The notes beneath the pieces are model-generated. The model was not told where the DNA came from. It did no database searches and saw nothing but the letters and a program-made list of their open reading frames with translations. Both the position numbers and the translations under genes were made by a program. This document shows, piece after piece, positions 1 to 7,377 of a stretch of DNA of 9,162 nt. The stretch comes from Flavobacteriaceae bacterium (GTDB taxonomy: Bacteria; Bacteroidota; Bacteroidia; Flavobacteriales; Flavobacteriaceae), in assembly GCA_030590765.1 (NCBI GenBank), contig JAUVCP010000061.1:1-9162 (forward strand), read 5' to 3'. Numbering within the stretch: position 1 is the first letter of the stretch; the number at the start of each line of letters is the position of its first letter.

Positions 1-1495
1 CAACAATTTTATTGGTATATTCTATTTCTTTTTCAATTCCGACTATCGATTCAACTTCTTTTTGCAGATCCTCTATTTTTTTGATATGCAACCCCGATTT
101 GATTAACTTTTCTTCCAGTTCTGGTTTATTTGGGTTGACACAAATACCTCTTTCGGTAACTAAAACATCAATGGTTTCCCCTGGAGTAACAACCGTATGG
201 ATTGTTTTTTTAACAATAGCAACCCTTCCTCTAAAGGACGGACAAACTACTACGGTTAGATTTGCTCCTGATGCGGTGTCACTATGGCCTCCCGATGCAC
301 CACGAATGGTTCCGTCAGAACCAGTTATAACATTGACATTAAAATTGGTGTCAATTTCTAATGCACCAAGCACAACTACATCTAGTTTATTTGTTAAACA
401 ACCGCAATTGAATGGATTTGCATATAAACCTGCCGGAATTTCTATGTGATTTTTATTATTGAGGATAGATGAGCTCACTGCCGCATCAAAGGATTGTACA
501 TCAAAAACAGTTTTGAATAATCCCTCTTCCAGCATGTTAACAATATAAGATGTAACTCCTCCTAAAAGAAAACTGCCTTTTAGGTTTTGCTGGGTCATTT
601 TTTCACGAATAAACTTAGCAACAGCTAAAGAAGCCCCACCCGCACCCACCTGAAATGAAAAACCTGGAACGAAAAATCCGGAGTGTTCAATTACATTAGC
701 GGCAAGTTTTGCAATTCTCAAATCTAAAGGAGATTTGGTGATTCGTGTTGTTCCGGTAGCGATTTGTGATGCATCACCAATAGAATCCACTTTAACTACA
801 TAATCCACAAAATTCTGACTGATGGAAATTGGAATACAGGGAAAGTCAACCATATGATCGGTAACAACAATAACCTGTTTTGCATACTGTGCATCGATCA
901 TGGCATAACCAAGAGATCCGAATGCAGATTTACCATGAGATCCGGTTGCATTACCTTCTTCATCAGCTGCTGATGCTGCAATAATAACCAGATCAACCTG
1001 TATTTTACCAGTATGAATGGCTCTGACGCGCCCGCCATGTGAATGGATAATAATGGGTTGATCTAAAATTCCATTAGAAATGGCCTTCCCCAAAACACCT
1101 CTCAATCCGGAGGTCCATATTTTTGTAATGGTACCATCTTTTAAGTATTTTAAAAGTGCATCATGAGATTGGTTTAAGGATGAAGAAGCAAGTGTTATAT
1201 CCTTTATCCCCATATTTGCTAAAATGTCAATGGTTTTTACAAGAATATTATCTCCGTTTCTCAAGTGATGGTGGAAGGAAACGGTCATTCCATTTTTTGG
1301 ACTAGTACGGGCAATGGCTTGTTCTAAATTTGAACAGCTTTTACATTGGTGAGGCATTTTTGCCTTGTTAGGAGGAGGAATCGTGATCTCATCCATCCAT
1401 CCCTTTTTTAATTTTTCCCAGGCACCAATGAAAAGATCTGCTTTTCCAAATCCTTTTATGTTTTCCGGAATTTCTCGTCCTATCGTATTTTTCAT
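1..1495 (-). CDS. citF: Citrate lyase alpha subunit (citrate:acetyl-ACP transferase), 3' end cut by window
   Basis: CitF exchanges the acetyl group on the CitD prosthetic group for citrate, giving citryl-ACP and acetate; it works in the cytoplasmic CitDEF complex. From the ATG at 1495 the frame stays open for 498 codons to the window edge with no stop. The E. coli protein is about 510 residues, so only some 15-20 C-terminal residues should be missing. Family landmarks recalled from E. coli CitF: SFHHHLRNGD (residues 73-82), TLASSSL (101-107), TSGLRG (128-133), HSHGGRV (151-157), GSLGYA (193-198), GGASLAV (286-292), DVQSFD (332-337), ALEIDTNFNVNV (378-389), GSDGTIRGASGGHSDTA (392-408) and VTERGICVNP (446-455). 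A CxxC pair at 51/54 lies before the first core motif. It begins 22 bp after citE and is the third gene of citDEF. No Shine-Dalgarno sequence precedes the start. citX, citG or citC could lie beyond position 1, but cannot be seen. Confidence 0.96.
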   Translation of the reverse strand, partial: MKNTIGREIPENIKGFGKADLFIGAWEKLKKGWMDEITIPPPNKAKMPHQCKSCSNLEQAIARTSPKNGMTVSFHHHLRNGDNILVKTIDILANMGIKDITLASSSLNQSHDALLKYLKDGTITKIWTSGLRGVLGKAISNGILDQPIIIHSHGGRVRAIHTGKIQVDLVIIAASAADEEGNATGSHGKSAFGSLGYAMIDAQYAKQVIVVTDHMVDFPCIPISISQNFVDYVVKVDSIGDASQIATGTTRITKSPLDLRIAKLAANVIEHSGFFVPGFSFQVGAGGASLAVAKFIREKMTQQNLKGSFLLGGVTSYIVNMLEEGLFKTVFDVQSFDAAVSSSILNNKNHIEIPAGLYANPFNCGCLTNKLDVVVLGALEIDTNFNVNVITGSDGTIRGASGGHSDTASGANLTVVVCPSFRGRVAIVKKTIHTVVTPGETIDVLVTERGICVNPNKPELEEKLIKSGLHIKKIEDLQKEVESIVGIEKEIEYTNKIV

Positions 1496-1517
1496 GTGTT
1501 TAATAACTAAAATTCAA

Positions 1518-2396
1518 TTAAATAGAATCAAAATCAATTTCTGCTAACTCCAGAACATACGCTGCACGTGCCATTACCGGTGCATCTACCATTTTACCAT
1601 CAACAGAGAAAACTCCAATACCGGCTTCTTTATTTTTTTTAAAAGCTTTGATTATTTTATAGGCTTTACGAATTTCTTCCTGTGTGGGCTGATAAACCTC
1701 ATGAATAATATCTATCTGTCGGGGGTTGATCACGGCTTTTCCTGTAAAACCGATATTTTTTGAATACTCTGTTTCTTTTCTTAAACCTTCATCATCACTT
1801 ACATCCACAAAAATGGTATCAATAGCATCAATTTTATTAGCTTTTGCAGCCATAACGATCATCTTTCTCGCAAGATCGATTCCTGAACCGTCTTTCGTGC
1901 TCGAAATATTCATATCAGCAGTAAGGTCCTGACCGCCAATAGTAATTGCATCTACACGTTTAGAAAATTTGGCAATATCAAAAACATTTTGAACACCTAA
2001 TGCTGTTTCTATCATAACATGCAAGGTCATTTTATCATGTGGCAATCCATGTTTATCTTCAATGTCTTCAATAATTTTAATCAGCCGTTCCAGTTCTTCT
2101 GGTGTTTCGGTCTTAGGAAACCGAATAGCATCAGGTTGAAGAGGTATAATTTCTTCCAGATCTTCCATCCCGAAAGGGGTGTCAATATGATTTACCCTAA
2201 CACATATTTCGGTATCATAAAAATTCATTTCTTTCAAAATGTTTCTCACTAAAATTCGGGCTGCATCCTTTTGATTGATAGCAACTGCATCCTCCAGATC
2301 CAATAACAAACTGTCGGCACCATAAACACCACCTTGTTGCAGCATTGCCGGATTATTCCCCGGAATGTATAACATTGTTCTTCTTTTTTTCTTCAT
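1518..2396 (-). CDS. citE: Citrate lyase beta subunit (citryl-ACP lyase)
   Basis: CitE cleaves citryl-ACP to oxaloacetate and acetyl-ACP, the lyase half-reaction of the CitDEF complex. The 292-residue length is normal for CitE. It is a HpcH/HpaI-type TIM-barrel protein: RRTMLYIPGN at the N-terminus (5-14), DLEDAV (33-38), RVN (67-69), the MIETALG strand (128-134) and GGQDLTAD (154-161). By family knowledge E130 and D157 are the likely Mg2+ ligands. GFTGKAVINPRQI (216-228) is the usual C-terminal core motif. Stand-alone CitE-like proteins (malyl-CoA or citramalyl-CoA lyases) share the fold, but placement between citD and citF makes citrate lyase by far the best call. It starts 33 bp after the citD stop; the ATG at 2396 gives the expected N-terminus. 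No Shine-Dalgarno sequence is visible. Confidence 0.97.
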   Translation of the reverse strand: MKKKRRTMLYIPGNNPAMLQQGGVYGADSLLLDLEDAVAINQKDAARILVRNILKEMNFYDTEICVRVNHIDTPFGMEDLEEIIPLQPDAIRFPKTETPEELERLIKIIEDIEDKHGLPHDKMTLHVMIETALGVQNVFDIAKFSKRVDAITIGGQDLTADMNISSTKDGSGIDLARKMIVMAAKANKIDAIDTIFVDVSDDEGLRKETEYSKNIGFTGKAVINPRQIDIIHEVYQPTQEEIRKAYKIIKAFKKNKEAGIGVFSVDGKMVDAPVMARAAYVLELAEIDFDSI

Positions 2397-2429
2397 GATA
2401 AAGAATATTGATATAAAAAAGTTGTAATC

Positions 2430-2702
2430 TTATTGTTGACTTGCCCTTTTAAGAGCTGTTTCTACTCGGGCCAAAATGGTTGGATCCAATGCGCCTTTAT
2501 CTTTGGCTATCAAATGTATATTTTGAATTTTATGTGAATCCAGATATCTATTTATAAGTGCTTTAATACTGTCACCATATTCTTTCATAACCGTAGAATC
2601 AATTTCAATTTTACGACCAGAATTATCGTTTAATGGTTCAACTAATACTAAAATATCACTTGATTCAAAGGAGCCTGCCTGTGCTTTTTTAATAATTTTC
2701 AT
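2430..2702 (-). CDS. citD: Citrate lyase gamma subunit (acyl carrier protein)
   Basis: CitD is the 90-residue acyl carrier of citrate lyase. It carries the 2'-(5''-phosphoribosyl)-3'-dephospho-CoA group on which acetyl and citryl groups ride between CitF and CitE. The N-terminal AGSFESSD (residues 9-16) lines up with the AGTLESSD motif of enterobacterial CitD and puts the attachment serine at S14, the same number as in that family. The C-terminal half has the conserved DKGALD (68-73) and ARVETALKRA (77-86). The length is slightly below the usual 95-98 residues. It is the first gene of citDEF, with a probable promoter about 50 bp upstream. The ATG is preceded by A-rich sequence without a Shine-Dalgarno motif. 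Making the active holoenzyme needs CitC, CitX and CitG, none of which is in the window. Confidence 0.96.
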   Translation of the reverse strand: MKIIKKAQAGSFESSDILVLVEPLNDNSGRKIEIDSTVMKEYGDSIKALINRYLDSHKIQNIHLIAKDKGALDPTILARVETALKRASQQ

Positions 2703-2753
2703 TTCTTTGTTTTTTTAAAAGAACAAATTTTATATGTAACAAAAGTTTCAGTG

Positions 2754-2783
2754 CAAAAGTAGATGGAATTTCCTTTAAAAAAA
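2754..2783 (-). promoter_or_regulatory. Probable Bacteroidota-type promoter of citDEF
   Basis: On the minus strand TACTTTTG (2761-2754) is an exact match to the Bacteroidota -7 consensus TAnnTTTG, followed by C. A run of seven T (2783-2777) lies where the -33 TTTG element should be (15-21 bp upstream), but it lacks the G. The transcript would start near 2748 and leave a 5' leader of roughly 45 nt before citD. The element lies in the only sizeable gap between the hyp and cit genes, which supports independent transcription of citDEF. The -7 match is seen; its use as a promoter is inferred. Confidence 0.55.
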
Positions 2784-2791
2784 TGAGGAAA
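2769..2791. repeat. Short inverted repeat upstream of citD
   Basis: TTTCCT (2769-2774) and AGGAAA (2786-2791) are perfect 6-bp inverted arms around an 11-base A-rich spacer. The repeat overlaps the -33 region of the proposed citDEF promoter. It could be an operator, but in such AT-rich DNA a chance match is quite possible. It lacks a following T-run on the minus strand, so it does not look like a hypE terminator. Confidence 0.3.
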
Positions 2792-2856
2792 ATCATATTT
2801 TTAAATTTTTTTAAGAAATTTCGATTAAATATATAGAGCTTATAAAGTGAGAAATT

Positions 2857-3882
2857 TTAACAAATCCTGGGTAGTTGTTCTCCTATCAACGGACTTACAA
2901 TTCGTTTTCCACCGATCAGGCTATGCATTAGCACTTTGTTTGCGTGTTCAGCAGTAATTTCGCCAACACAAACTGTATTTTTTCCTTTATCATGAGCTTT
3001 CATTTTTTCCAGCACTTTATCTGCAATAACGGAATCAACAATGGCTAAAAACACACCTTCATTAGCCACATATAATGGGTCTAAGCCTAGTATTTCACAA
3101 GCAGCAGCTACTTGTTTTTCTAAAGGAATTCTATCTTCAAATATTTCAACACCCAAATGTATATCCGTAGCAATTTCGGAAAGAACACTTGCCAGGCCAC
3201 CGCGTGTAGGATCCCGGAACAAATGGATCTGTTCACCAAATTCATCCAATAGATCACTTATCAAAAAATTAAGATTTGTAGAGTCACTTACAATACTGGT
3301 CTCAAATTCAAGACCTTCTCTTTGCGACATGATCGCCATTCCGTGTTGTGCCAGATTTCCGTTGATAATTATTTTATCACCAACTTTAATTCTGTTTACA
3401 TCAATATTTGCCTTTGGATGAACCTCACCAAAACCGGTAGTATTGATAAATATTTGATCTCCTTTTCCTCTTTCAACAACTTTTGTATCACCGGTAATGA
3501 TCTGTACACCGCTGATATCAGCAGCGTCTTTTATAGAATTTACAATTTTAACAAAATCAACAATTTTTAATCCTTCTTCAATAATAAATGCAAGCGATAA
3601 ATATTTTGGGATTGCACCACACATGGCAACATCATTTACGGTTCCATGTACTGCGAGTTCGCCGATATTTCCTCCTCTAAAAAATATGGGAGAAATCACA
3701 AAACTATCTGTAGAAATAGCAATTTTACCATCGATCTTAACAATAGAACCATCGTGTTTTGCATCTAAGAACGGATTGCTAAAAGTTTTAAAAATGATGC
3801 TGTCCAGCAGATCTCTTGTCATAATCCCCCCACTACCATGTCCGAGATTTATTGTATCAAATCCTAAATTTTCTTTTTCCAT
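2857..3882 (-). CDS. hypE: [NiFe]-hydrogenase maturation protein HypE (thiocyanate-forming dehydratase)
   Basis: HypE receives a carbamoyl group from HypF on its C-terminal cysteine and dehydrates it with ATP to a thiocyanate. The cyanide is then passed to iron on the HypC-HypD complex. The 341-residue protein ends in PRIC, so the acceptor Cys341 is the very last residue, as the family requires. The PurM/AIR-synthase-like ATPase fold shows as GHGSGG (14-19), DGSIV with D44 near the N-terminus, STDSFV (57-62), a block from GGNIGEL to VNDVAMCGA (70-90) and DPTRGGLASVL in the second half. The ATG follows the hypD stop codon with no base between (TAA then ATG), so translation is probably coupled. 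No strong terminator follows the stop. Confidence 0.97.
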   Translation of the reverse strand: MEKENLGFDTINLGHGSGGIMTRDLLDSIIFKTFSNPFLDAKHDGSIVKIDGKIAISTDSFVISPIFFRGGNIGELAVHGTVNDVAMCGAIPKYLSLAFIIEEGLKIVDFVKIVNSIKDAADISGVQIITGDTKVVERGKGDQIFINTTGFGEVHPKANIDVNRIKVGDKIIINGNLAQHGMAIMSQREGLEFETSIVSDSTNLNFLISDLLDEFGEQIHLFRDPTRGGLASVLSEIATDIHLGVEIFEDRIPLEKQVAAACEILGLDPLYVANEGVFLAIVDSVIADKVLEKMKAHDKGKNTVCVGEITAEHANKVLMHSLIGGKRIVSPLIGEQLPRIC

Positions 3883-4980
3883 TTATTTGTTTGTCATTAA
3901 AATGTCTGAATAATGATAATATGCCGCACATGCCCCTTCCGAAGAAACCATTGGAGCTCCTAGAGGATTGATCGGTGTACAATTCCTACCAAATTGACTA
4001 CACTGATTTGGTTTTTTAATACCTTTTAGAATATCTCCGGCTATACACAAAGCATTTTCAGGAACCTTTATGCTTCCGAGCCCAAATTTTTTCTCTGCAT
4101 CAAAACTTTCAAATTCTTTTCTTAATTGGTAACCACTTTTAGGAATTTTCCCAATGCCCCGCCATTCTCTGTCACCTGTTTCAAAAACAGTTTTAATCAC
4201 TTTTATAGCAGCCAGATTTCCTTCTTCTTTTACAATTCTGCTATATTGGTTTTCAACTTTATACTCTCCATTCTCAAGTTGTTTAACTGCAAACAAAATT
4301 CCCTGAACCAGATCTAATGGTTCAAAACCTGTAATTACTATTGGGATTTTATACTTTTTAGCCAACGGAAAATACTCTTTATAACCCATTATTGCACAAA
4401 CATGCCCGGCACCTAAAAAGGCATCAATACTGCTAAATTTATCATCTAAAATAGCTTCCATTGCAGGAGGAACTAAAACATGTGACACTAAAATAGAATA
4501 ATTTTGAACTCCTTCTTTTTGTGCATGCAAAACAGATAAGGCATTAGCAGGAGCAGTAGTTTCAAATCCAACAGCAAAGAAAACAACTTCTTTATTGGGA
4601 TTTTGTTTTGCAATATTTACTGCTTCCAGTGGAGAATATAAAATACGAAGATCACCTCCATTCGCTTTTGTTTCCAACAAACTCTTTTTAGAGCCTGGTA
4701 CTCGTATCATGTCTCCAAACGAGCAAACTATTACTCCGTTTTCCAACAATTCGATTGCTTTGTCGATCAAATTTAATGGCGTAACGCAAACAGGACATCC
4801 GGGTCCATGGATCATTCTTACTTTTTCCGGGAGTAGATCTAAAATACCATTTTTGACCAGACTGTGGGTTTGACCACCACAAATTTCCATGATGTTCCAT
4901 GGTTTACTTGCAGTATTTTCAATTTCCTGCAGTACTTTTTTAGTCGCTTCCAGATTTCTATATTCACTAAGGTATTTCAA
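3883..4980 (-). CDS. hypD: [NiFe]-hydrogenase maturation protein HypD (Fe-S scaffold), TTG start
   Basis: HypD is the [4Fe-4S] protein that, with HypC, holds the iron while two CN and one CO are attached. The protein is 365 residues, close to the E. coli length. CGGQTH (34-39) and HGPGCPVC (58-65) give the active-site cysteines C34, C62 and C65, matching C41, C69 and C72 of E. coli. The C-terminal cluster cysteines are C312, C327, C334 and C351. The start is most likely TTG at 4980, 8 bp after the hypF stop: the next in-frame Met is residue 31, inside conserved sequence just before CGGQTH, and no good upstream start exists. Its usual partner gene hypC is not in front of it. The tight spacing suggests coupling to hypF. 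Confidence 0.96.
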   Translation of the reverse strand: MKYLSEYRNLEATKKVLQEIENTASKPWNIMEICGGQTHSLVKNGILDLLPEKVRMIHGPGCPVCVTPLNLIDKAIELLENGVIVCSFGDMIRVPGSKKSLLETKANGGDLRILYSPLEAVNIAKQNPNKEVVFFAVGFETTAPANALSVLHAQKEGVQNYSILVSHVLVPPAMEAILDDKFSSIDAFLGAGHVCAIMGYKEYFPLAKKYKIPIVITGFEPLDLVQGILFAVKQLENGEYKVENQYSRIVKEEGNLAAIKVIKTVFETGDREWRGIGKIPKSGYQLRKEFESFDAEKKFGLGSIKVPENALCIAGDILKGIKKPNQCSQFGRNCTPINPLGAPMVSSEGACAAYYHYSDILMTNK

Positions 4981-4988
4981 CTTTTTGC

Positions 4989-7265
4989 TTATTTTTTTGG
5001 AGAATTAACAATATGTAAATAGTACATCAACTGTCCAAATGAAATATTTTCATCATTAGGTGCTAAGTTATGATTAAAAAATAATTTGAACTTGTTTCCG
5101 CTTAATTCTTTTAGCATATCTATCAAAACCGTATTTTGGAAAACTCCTCCGCTTAAGGCTATTTTTTTTATATTATTTTGACTTGCAACCTGTAGGATAA
5201 TCGTTGCAAGTGTGTATAAAAAATTTTGAATGATATGCTGCCGTTTTACACCGGCTTTATAATCAATATAAATATTTTTTAAAATTGATTTTGTGTCAAT
5301 TATTTTATTAACTGAAATATTATAATAATTTTCGCATTTTTTAAGATCATAATCTGTTATTTGATTTTCTAGTAAAATTGCTGCTTCTCCTTCATAGGTG
5401 TTTATATCACAGATCTCTAATAAGGAAGCAACTCCATCAAACAACCTTCCAATAGAGGAGGTTTTTAGTTTGTTTCTTTTTTTTAAAGATTTGTAGATAG
5501 TCCATTCATCACTTGAGAATTTGGAAGAAATATGATCTTCTATATCTTCATCTGCTAAAGAGAATAATGAAAGTCTGGGCTCTTTGGACATTTTATCTCC
5601 TGCAAGCCAGTCAAAATATAAAAAATGTGATAAACGATCTATTTGGTCTTTATGAAAAGTAAAGAATTCCCCGCCCCAGATATTTTTATCCTCTCCATAA
5701 CCTGTTCCGTCCCAGACTACACCAAGAACTTTTTCTTTACAATCAAATAAATGATTTTCTCCTAAAACAGAAGCAAAATGTGCTTTGTGATGTTGAATTT
5801 TAACAAGATCTGCATCCCATTTTTTAGAAATTTCTTCCCCAAATTGTGCACTTTGGTAGGCAGGATGTTTATCGATTAAAATAACAGCGGGTTTCTGTTC
5901 AAAAAGTTTTATAAAATAATGGGTTATTTGAATAAATCTTTGATAGACATCATAATGTTCCAGGTTTCCCAAATACTGACTGATATATAAATGGTCATTC
6001 GGTAAATAGGCAATGGTACTTTTTAATCCGCCACCCATTGCCATAATTTTTGTATTGGTTTTATTCGTGAAGTTAAAATAATTAGGGGCGTAACCACGGG
6101 AACGCCTAAATAAAACTTCTTGTTGAAATTTGTTACTGAATTTTACCACAGAATCATCTTGTGGGTTGGTGACTTCGAGATTGTGATGCACAAAATAATC
6201 TGCAATTCCTGAAAGAATCTTTTCTGCCTGATCATTATTGCTAATTATTGGTGAACCATACAAATTACCACTGGTTGCAACTATCGGTATTTTTAAATCT
6301 TCAACCAATAATTGTAAAATTCCGGAATATGGTAACATGACTCCCATCTGATTTAAACCGGGAATTAATTCGGCGAAAGCCAGATTTCCTTTAAAACCCT
6401 CTTTTTGTAAAATAACAATGGGTCTTTCAGTAGATTCTAATGCTTTTTTTTGAGAATTATTTATAACCAAATGCGATTCTAAAAGTGACAAGGAGGGATA
6501 TAGAATTGCAAAAGGTTTATGCGGTCTTTTTTTGTTTTCTCTTAATTTTTTAATGACTTCTCTATTGTTTGCATCGCAGCATAGTAAATAGCCACCGGTA
6601 TTTTTTATAGCAAGAGTATTACCTTCTTTAATAAGAGAAGCAATCTTTTTAAAGATCTCTTTTGGACGAATATTTATTTGCGATCCTTTTGAGTTGTGTA
6701 GTGAAATTGTAATTCCGCAGTTTTGACAGGAATTGGTTTGAGAGTGAAACCTCCTGTTATTTGGATTTGTATATTCTTCTTTACAAGTATTACACATCAC
6801 AAAACTATCTACACTTGTATTTTCTCTTTCAAAAGGAAATGTTTTTGTGATCGCCCAACGGGGTCCACAATTGACGCAAGTTGTAAAAGGGTAATAAAAC
6901 CTTCTGTTATTTGGATCTTTTATTTCTTTTTTACAATCATCACAAATGGCAAAATCTGGGGTAAGAATAAGATTTAATTTTCCACTTTTAGAAGAAGGAA
7001 TTATTTTAAAAGTTTCAAATTCCTGAAATATCACCTCTTCTATTTGGCTTTCTTTTATTTGTGAAACAGTGGGTGGAAACTGTATGAGTTCTGTATAAAA
7101 AAGATGTATGTTCTTTTCACTTCCTGAAAGGTATATTACAACACCATTTTCATTATTAGATACGGTTCCGTTAAGTTTGAATTTTTGAGATAAAGTAAAT
7201 ACAAATGGTCTAAAACCAACTCCTTGCACTCTGCCGGAGATTTCAATTTTAACTGTTTTAAGCAT
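4989..7265 (-). CDS. hypF: [NiFe]-hydrogenase maturation carbamoyltransferase HypF
   Basis: HypF uses carbamoyl phosphate and ATP to make carbamoyl-adenylate and transfers the carbamoyl group to the HypE C-terminal cysteine, the source of the CN ligands. All four domains are visible (numbering from ATG 7265, 758 residues). An acylphosphatase-like domain has GRVQGVGFRPF (11-21). Two C-x2-C-x18-C-x2-C zinc fingers have cysteines at 108/111/130/133 and 158/161/180/183. A YrdC-like domain spans roughly 200-385, including KNTGGYLLCCDA and RPHKPFA. A Kae1-like domain follows, with HHKAH (492-496), WDGTGYGED (518-526) and SGGVFQN near the end. A TTG four codons upstream (7277) is in frame, but the ATG fits the family N-terminus better. 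The gene lies after a terminator and begins hypFDE. Confidence 0.97.
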   Translation of the reverse strand: MLKTVKIEISGRVQGVGFRPFVFTLSQKFKLNGTVSNNENGVVIYLSGSEKNIHLFYTELIQFPPTVSQIKESQIEEVIFQEFETFKIIPSSKSGKLNLILTPDFAICDDCKKEIKDPNNRRFYYPFTTCVNCGPRWAITKTFPFERENTSVDSFVMCNTCKEEYTNPNNRRFHSQTNSCQNCGITISLHNSKGSQINIRPKEIFKKIASLIKEGNTLAIKNTGGYLLCCDANNREVIKKLRENKKRPHKPFAILYPSLSLLESHLVINNSQKKALESTERPIVILQKEGFKGNLAFAELIPGLNQMGVMLPYSGILQLLVEDLKIPIVATSGNLYGSPIISNNDQAEKILSGIADYFVHHNLEVTNPQDDSVVKFSNKFQQEVLFRRSRGYAPNYFNFTNKTNTKIMAMGGGLKSTIAYLPNDHLYISQYLGNLEHYDVYQRFIQITHYFIKLFEQKPAVILIDKHPAYQSAQFGEEISKKWDADLVKIQHHKAHFASVLGENHLFDCKEKVLGVVWDGTGYGEDKNIWGGEFFTFHKDQIDRLSHFLYFDWLAGDKMSKEPRLSLFSLADEDIEDHISSKFSSDEWTIYKSLKKRNKLKTSSIGRLFDGVASLLEICDINTYEGEAAILLENQITDYDLKKCENYYNISVNKIIDTKSILKNIYIDYKAGVKRQHIIQNFLYTLATIILQVASQNNIKKIALSGGVFQNTVLIDMLKELSGNKFKLFFNHNLAPNDENISFGQLMYYLHIVNSPKK

Positions 7266-7272
7266 TTGACCT

Positions 7273-7289
7273 ACCAATTTTAGATTGGT
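7273..7289. promoter_or_regulatory. Palindrome just upstream of the hypF start
   Basis: ACCAAT (7273-7278) and ATTGGT (7284-7289) are perfect 6-bp inverted arms around 5 bases, ending 7 bases before the hypF ATG and close after the rubrerythrin terminator. It could be an operator for hypFDE, or an RNA hairpin in the leader near the ribosome-binding region. It does not match the FNR (TTGAT-N4-ATCAA) or CRP palindromes. The repeat is seen; any function is inferred. Confidence 0.35.
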
Positions 7290-7300
7290 CTAATTTAAGA

Positions 7301-7339
7301 AAAATAAAAAAGCTTACCCAAATAAATGAATAAGCTTTT
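7301..7339 (-). terminator. Intrinsic terminator after rubrerythrin
   Basis: On the minus strand a perfect 9-bp stem (AAAAGCTTA, 7339-7331, pairing with TAAGCTTTT, 7316-7308) encloses a 14-base loop and runs straight into a T-rich tail (7310-7301, nine T in ten bases). This is a classical rho-independent terminator, though the stem is A/T-rich. It lies about 40 bp after the rubrerythrin stop and before hypF, so it should end the hydrogenase-rubrerythrin transcript and separate it from hypFDE, fully or in part. Confidence 0.75.
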
Positions 7340-7377
7340 AACCCCTATTTGTCAGTTAGATTCTACTACTCTATTTA

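Noticed and set aside
12..449. A 145-codon open frame on the plus strand
   Set aside because: It lies wholly antisense to citF, whose translation matches a known family throughout. The plus-strand protein is low in complexity and resembles nothing.
2792..2857. A terminator after hypE, and the repeated AGAAATTT at 2814-2821 and 2850-2857
   Set aside because: The region is nearly pure A/T, with only weak self-complementary AAATTT pairings and no GC-containing stem before a T-run. The 8-bp direct repeat is within chance expectation here.
3041..3913. Several open frames on the plus strand opposite hypE
   Set aside because: They are antisense shadows of a conserved gene, with Ser/Ile/Phe-rich translations typical of reversed AT-rich coding DNA.
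4600..4900. Small open frames on both strands within hypD
   Set aside because: They overlap the conserved CGGQTH and GPGCPVC region of hypD in other frames and have no start context or recognisable content of their own.
7266..7277. TTG at 7277 as the hypF start
   Set aside because: It adds four residues not expected in the family and lies inside the palindrome; the ATG at 7265 gives a typical HypF N-terminus.
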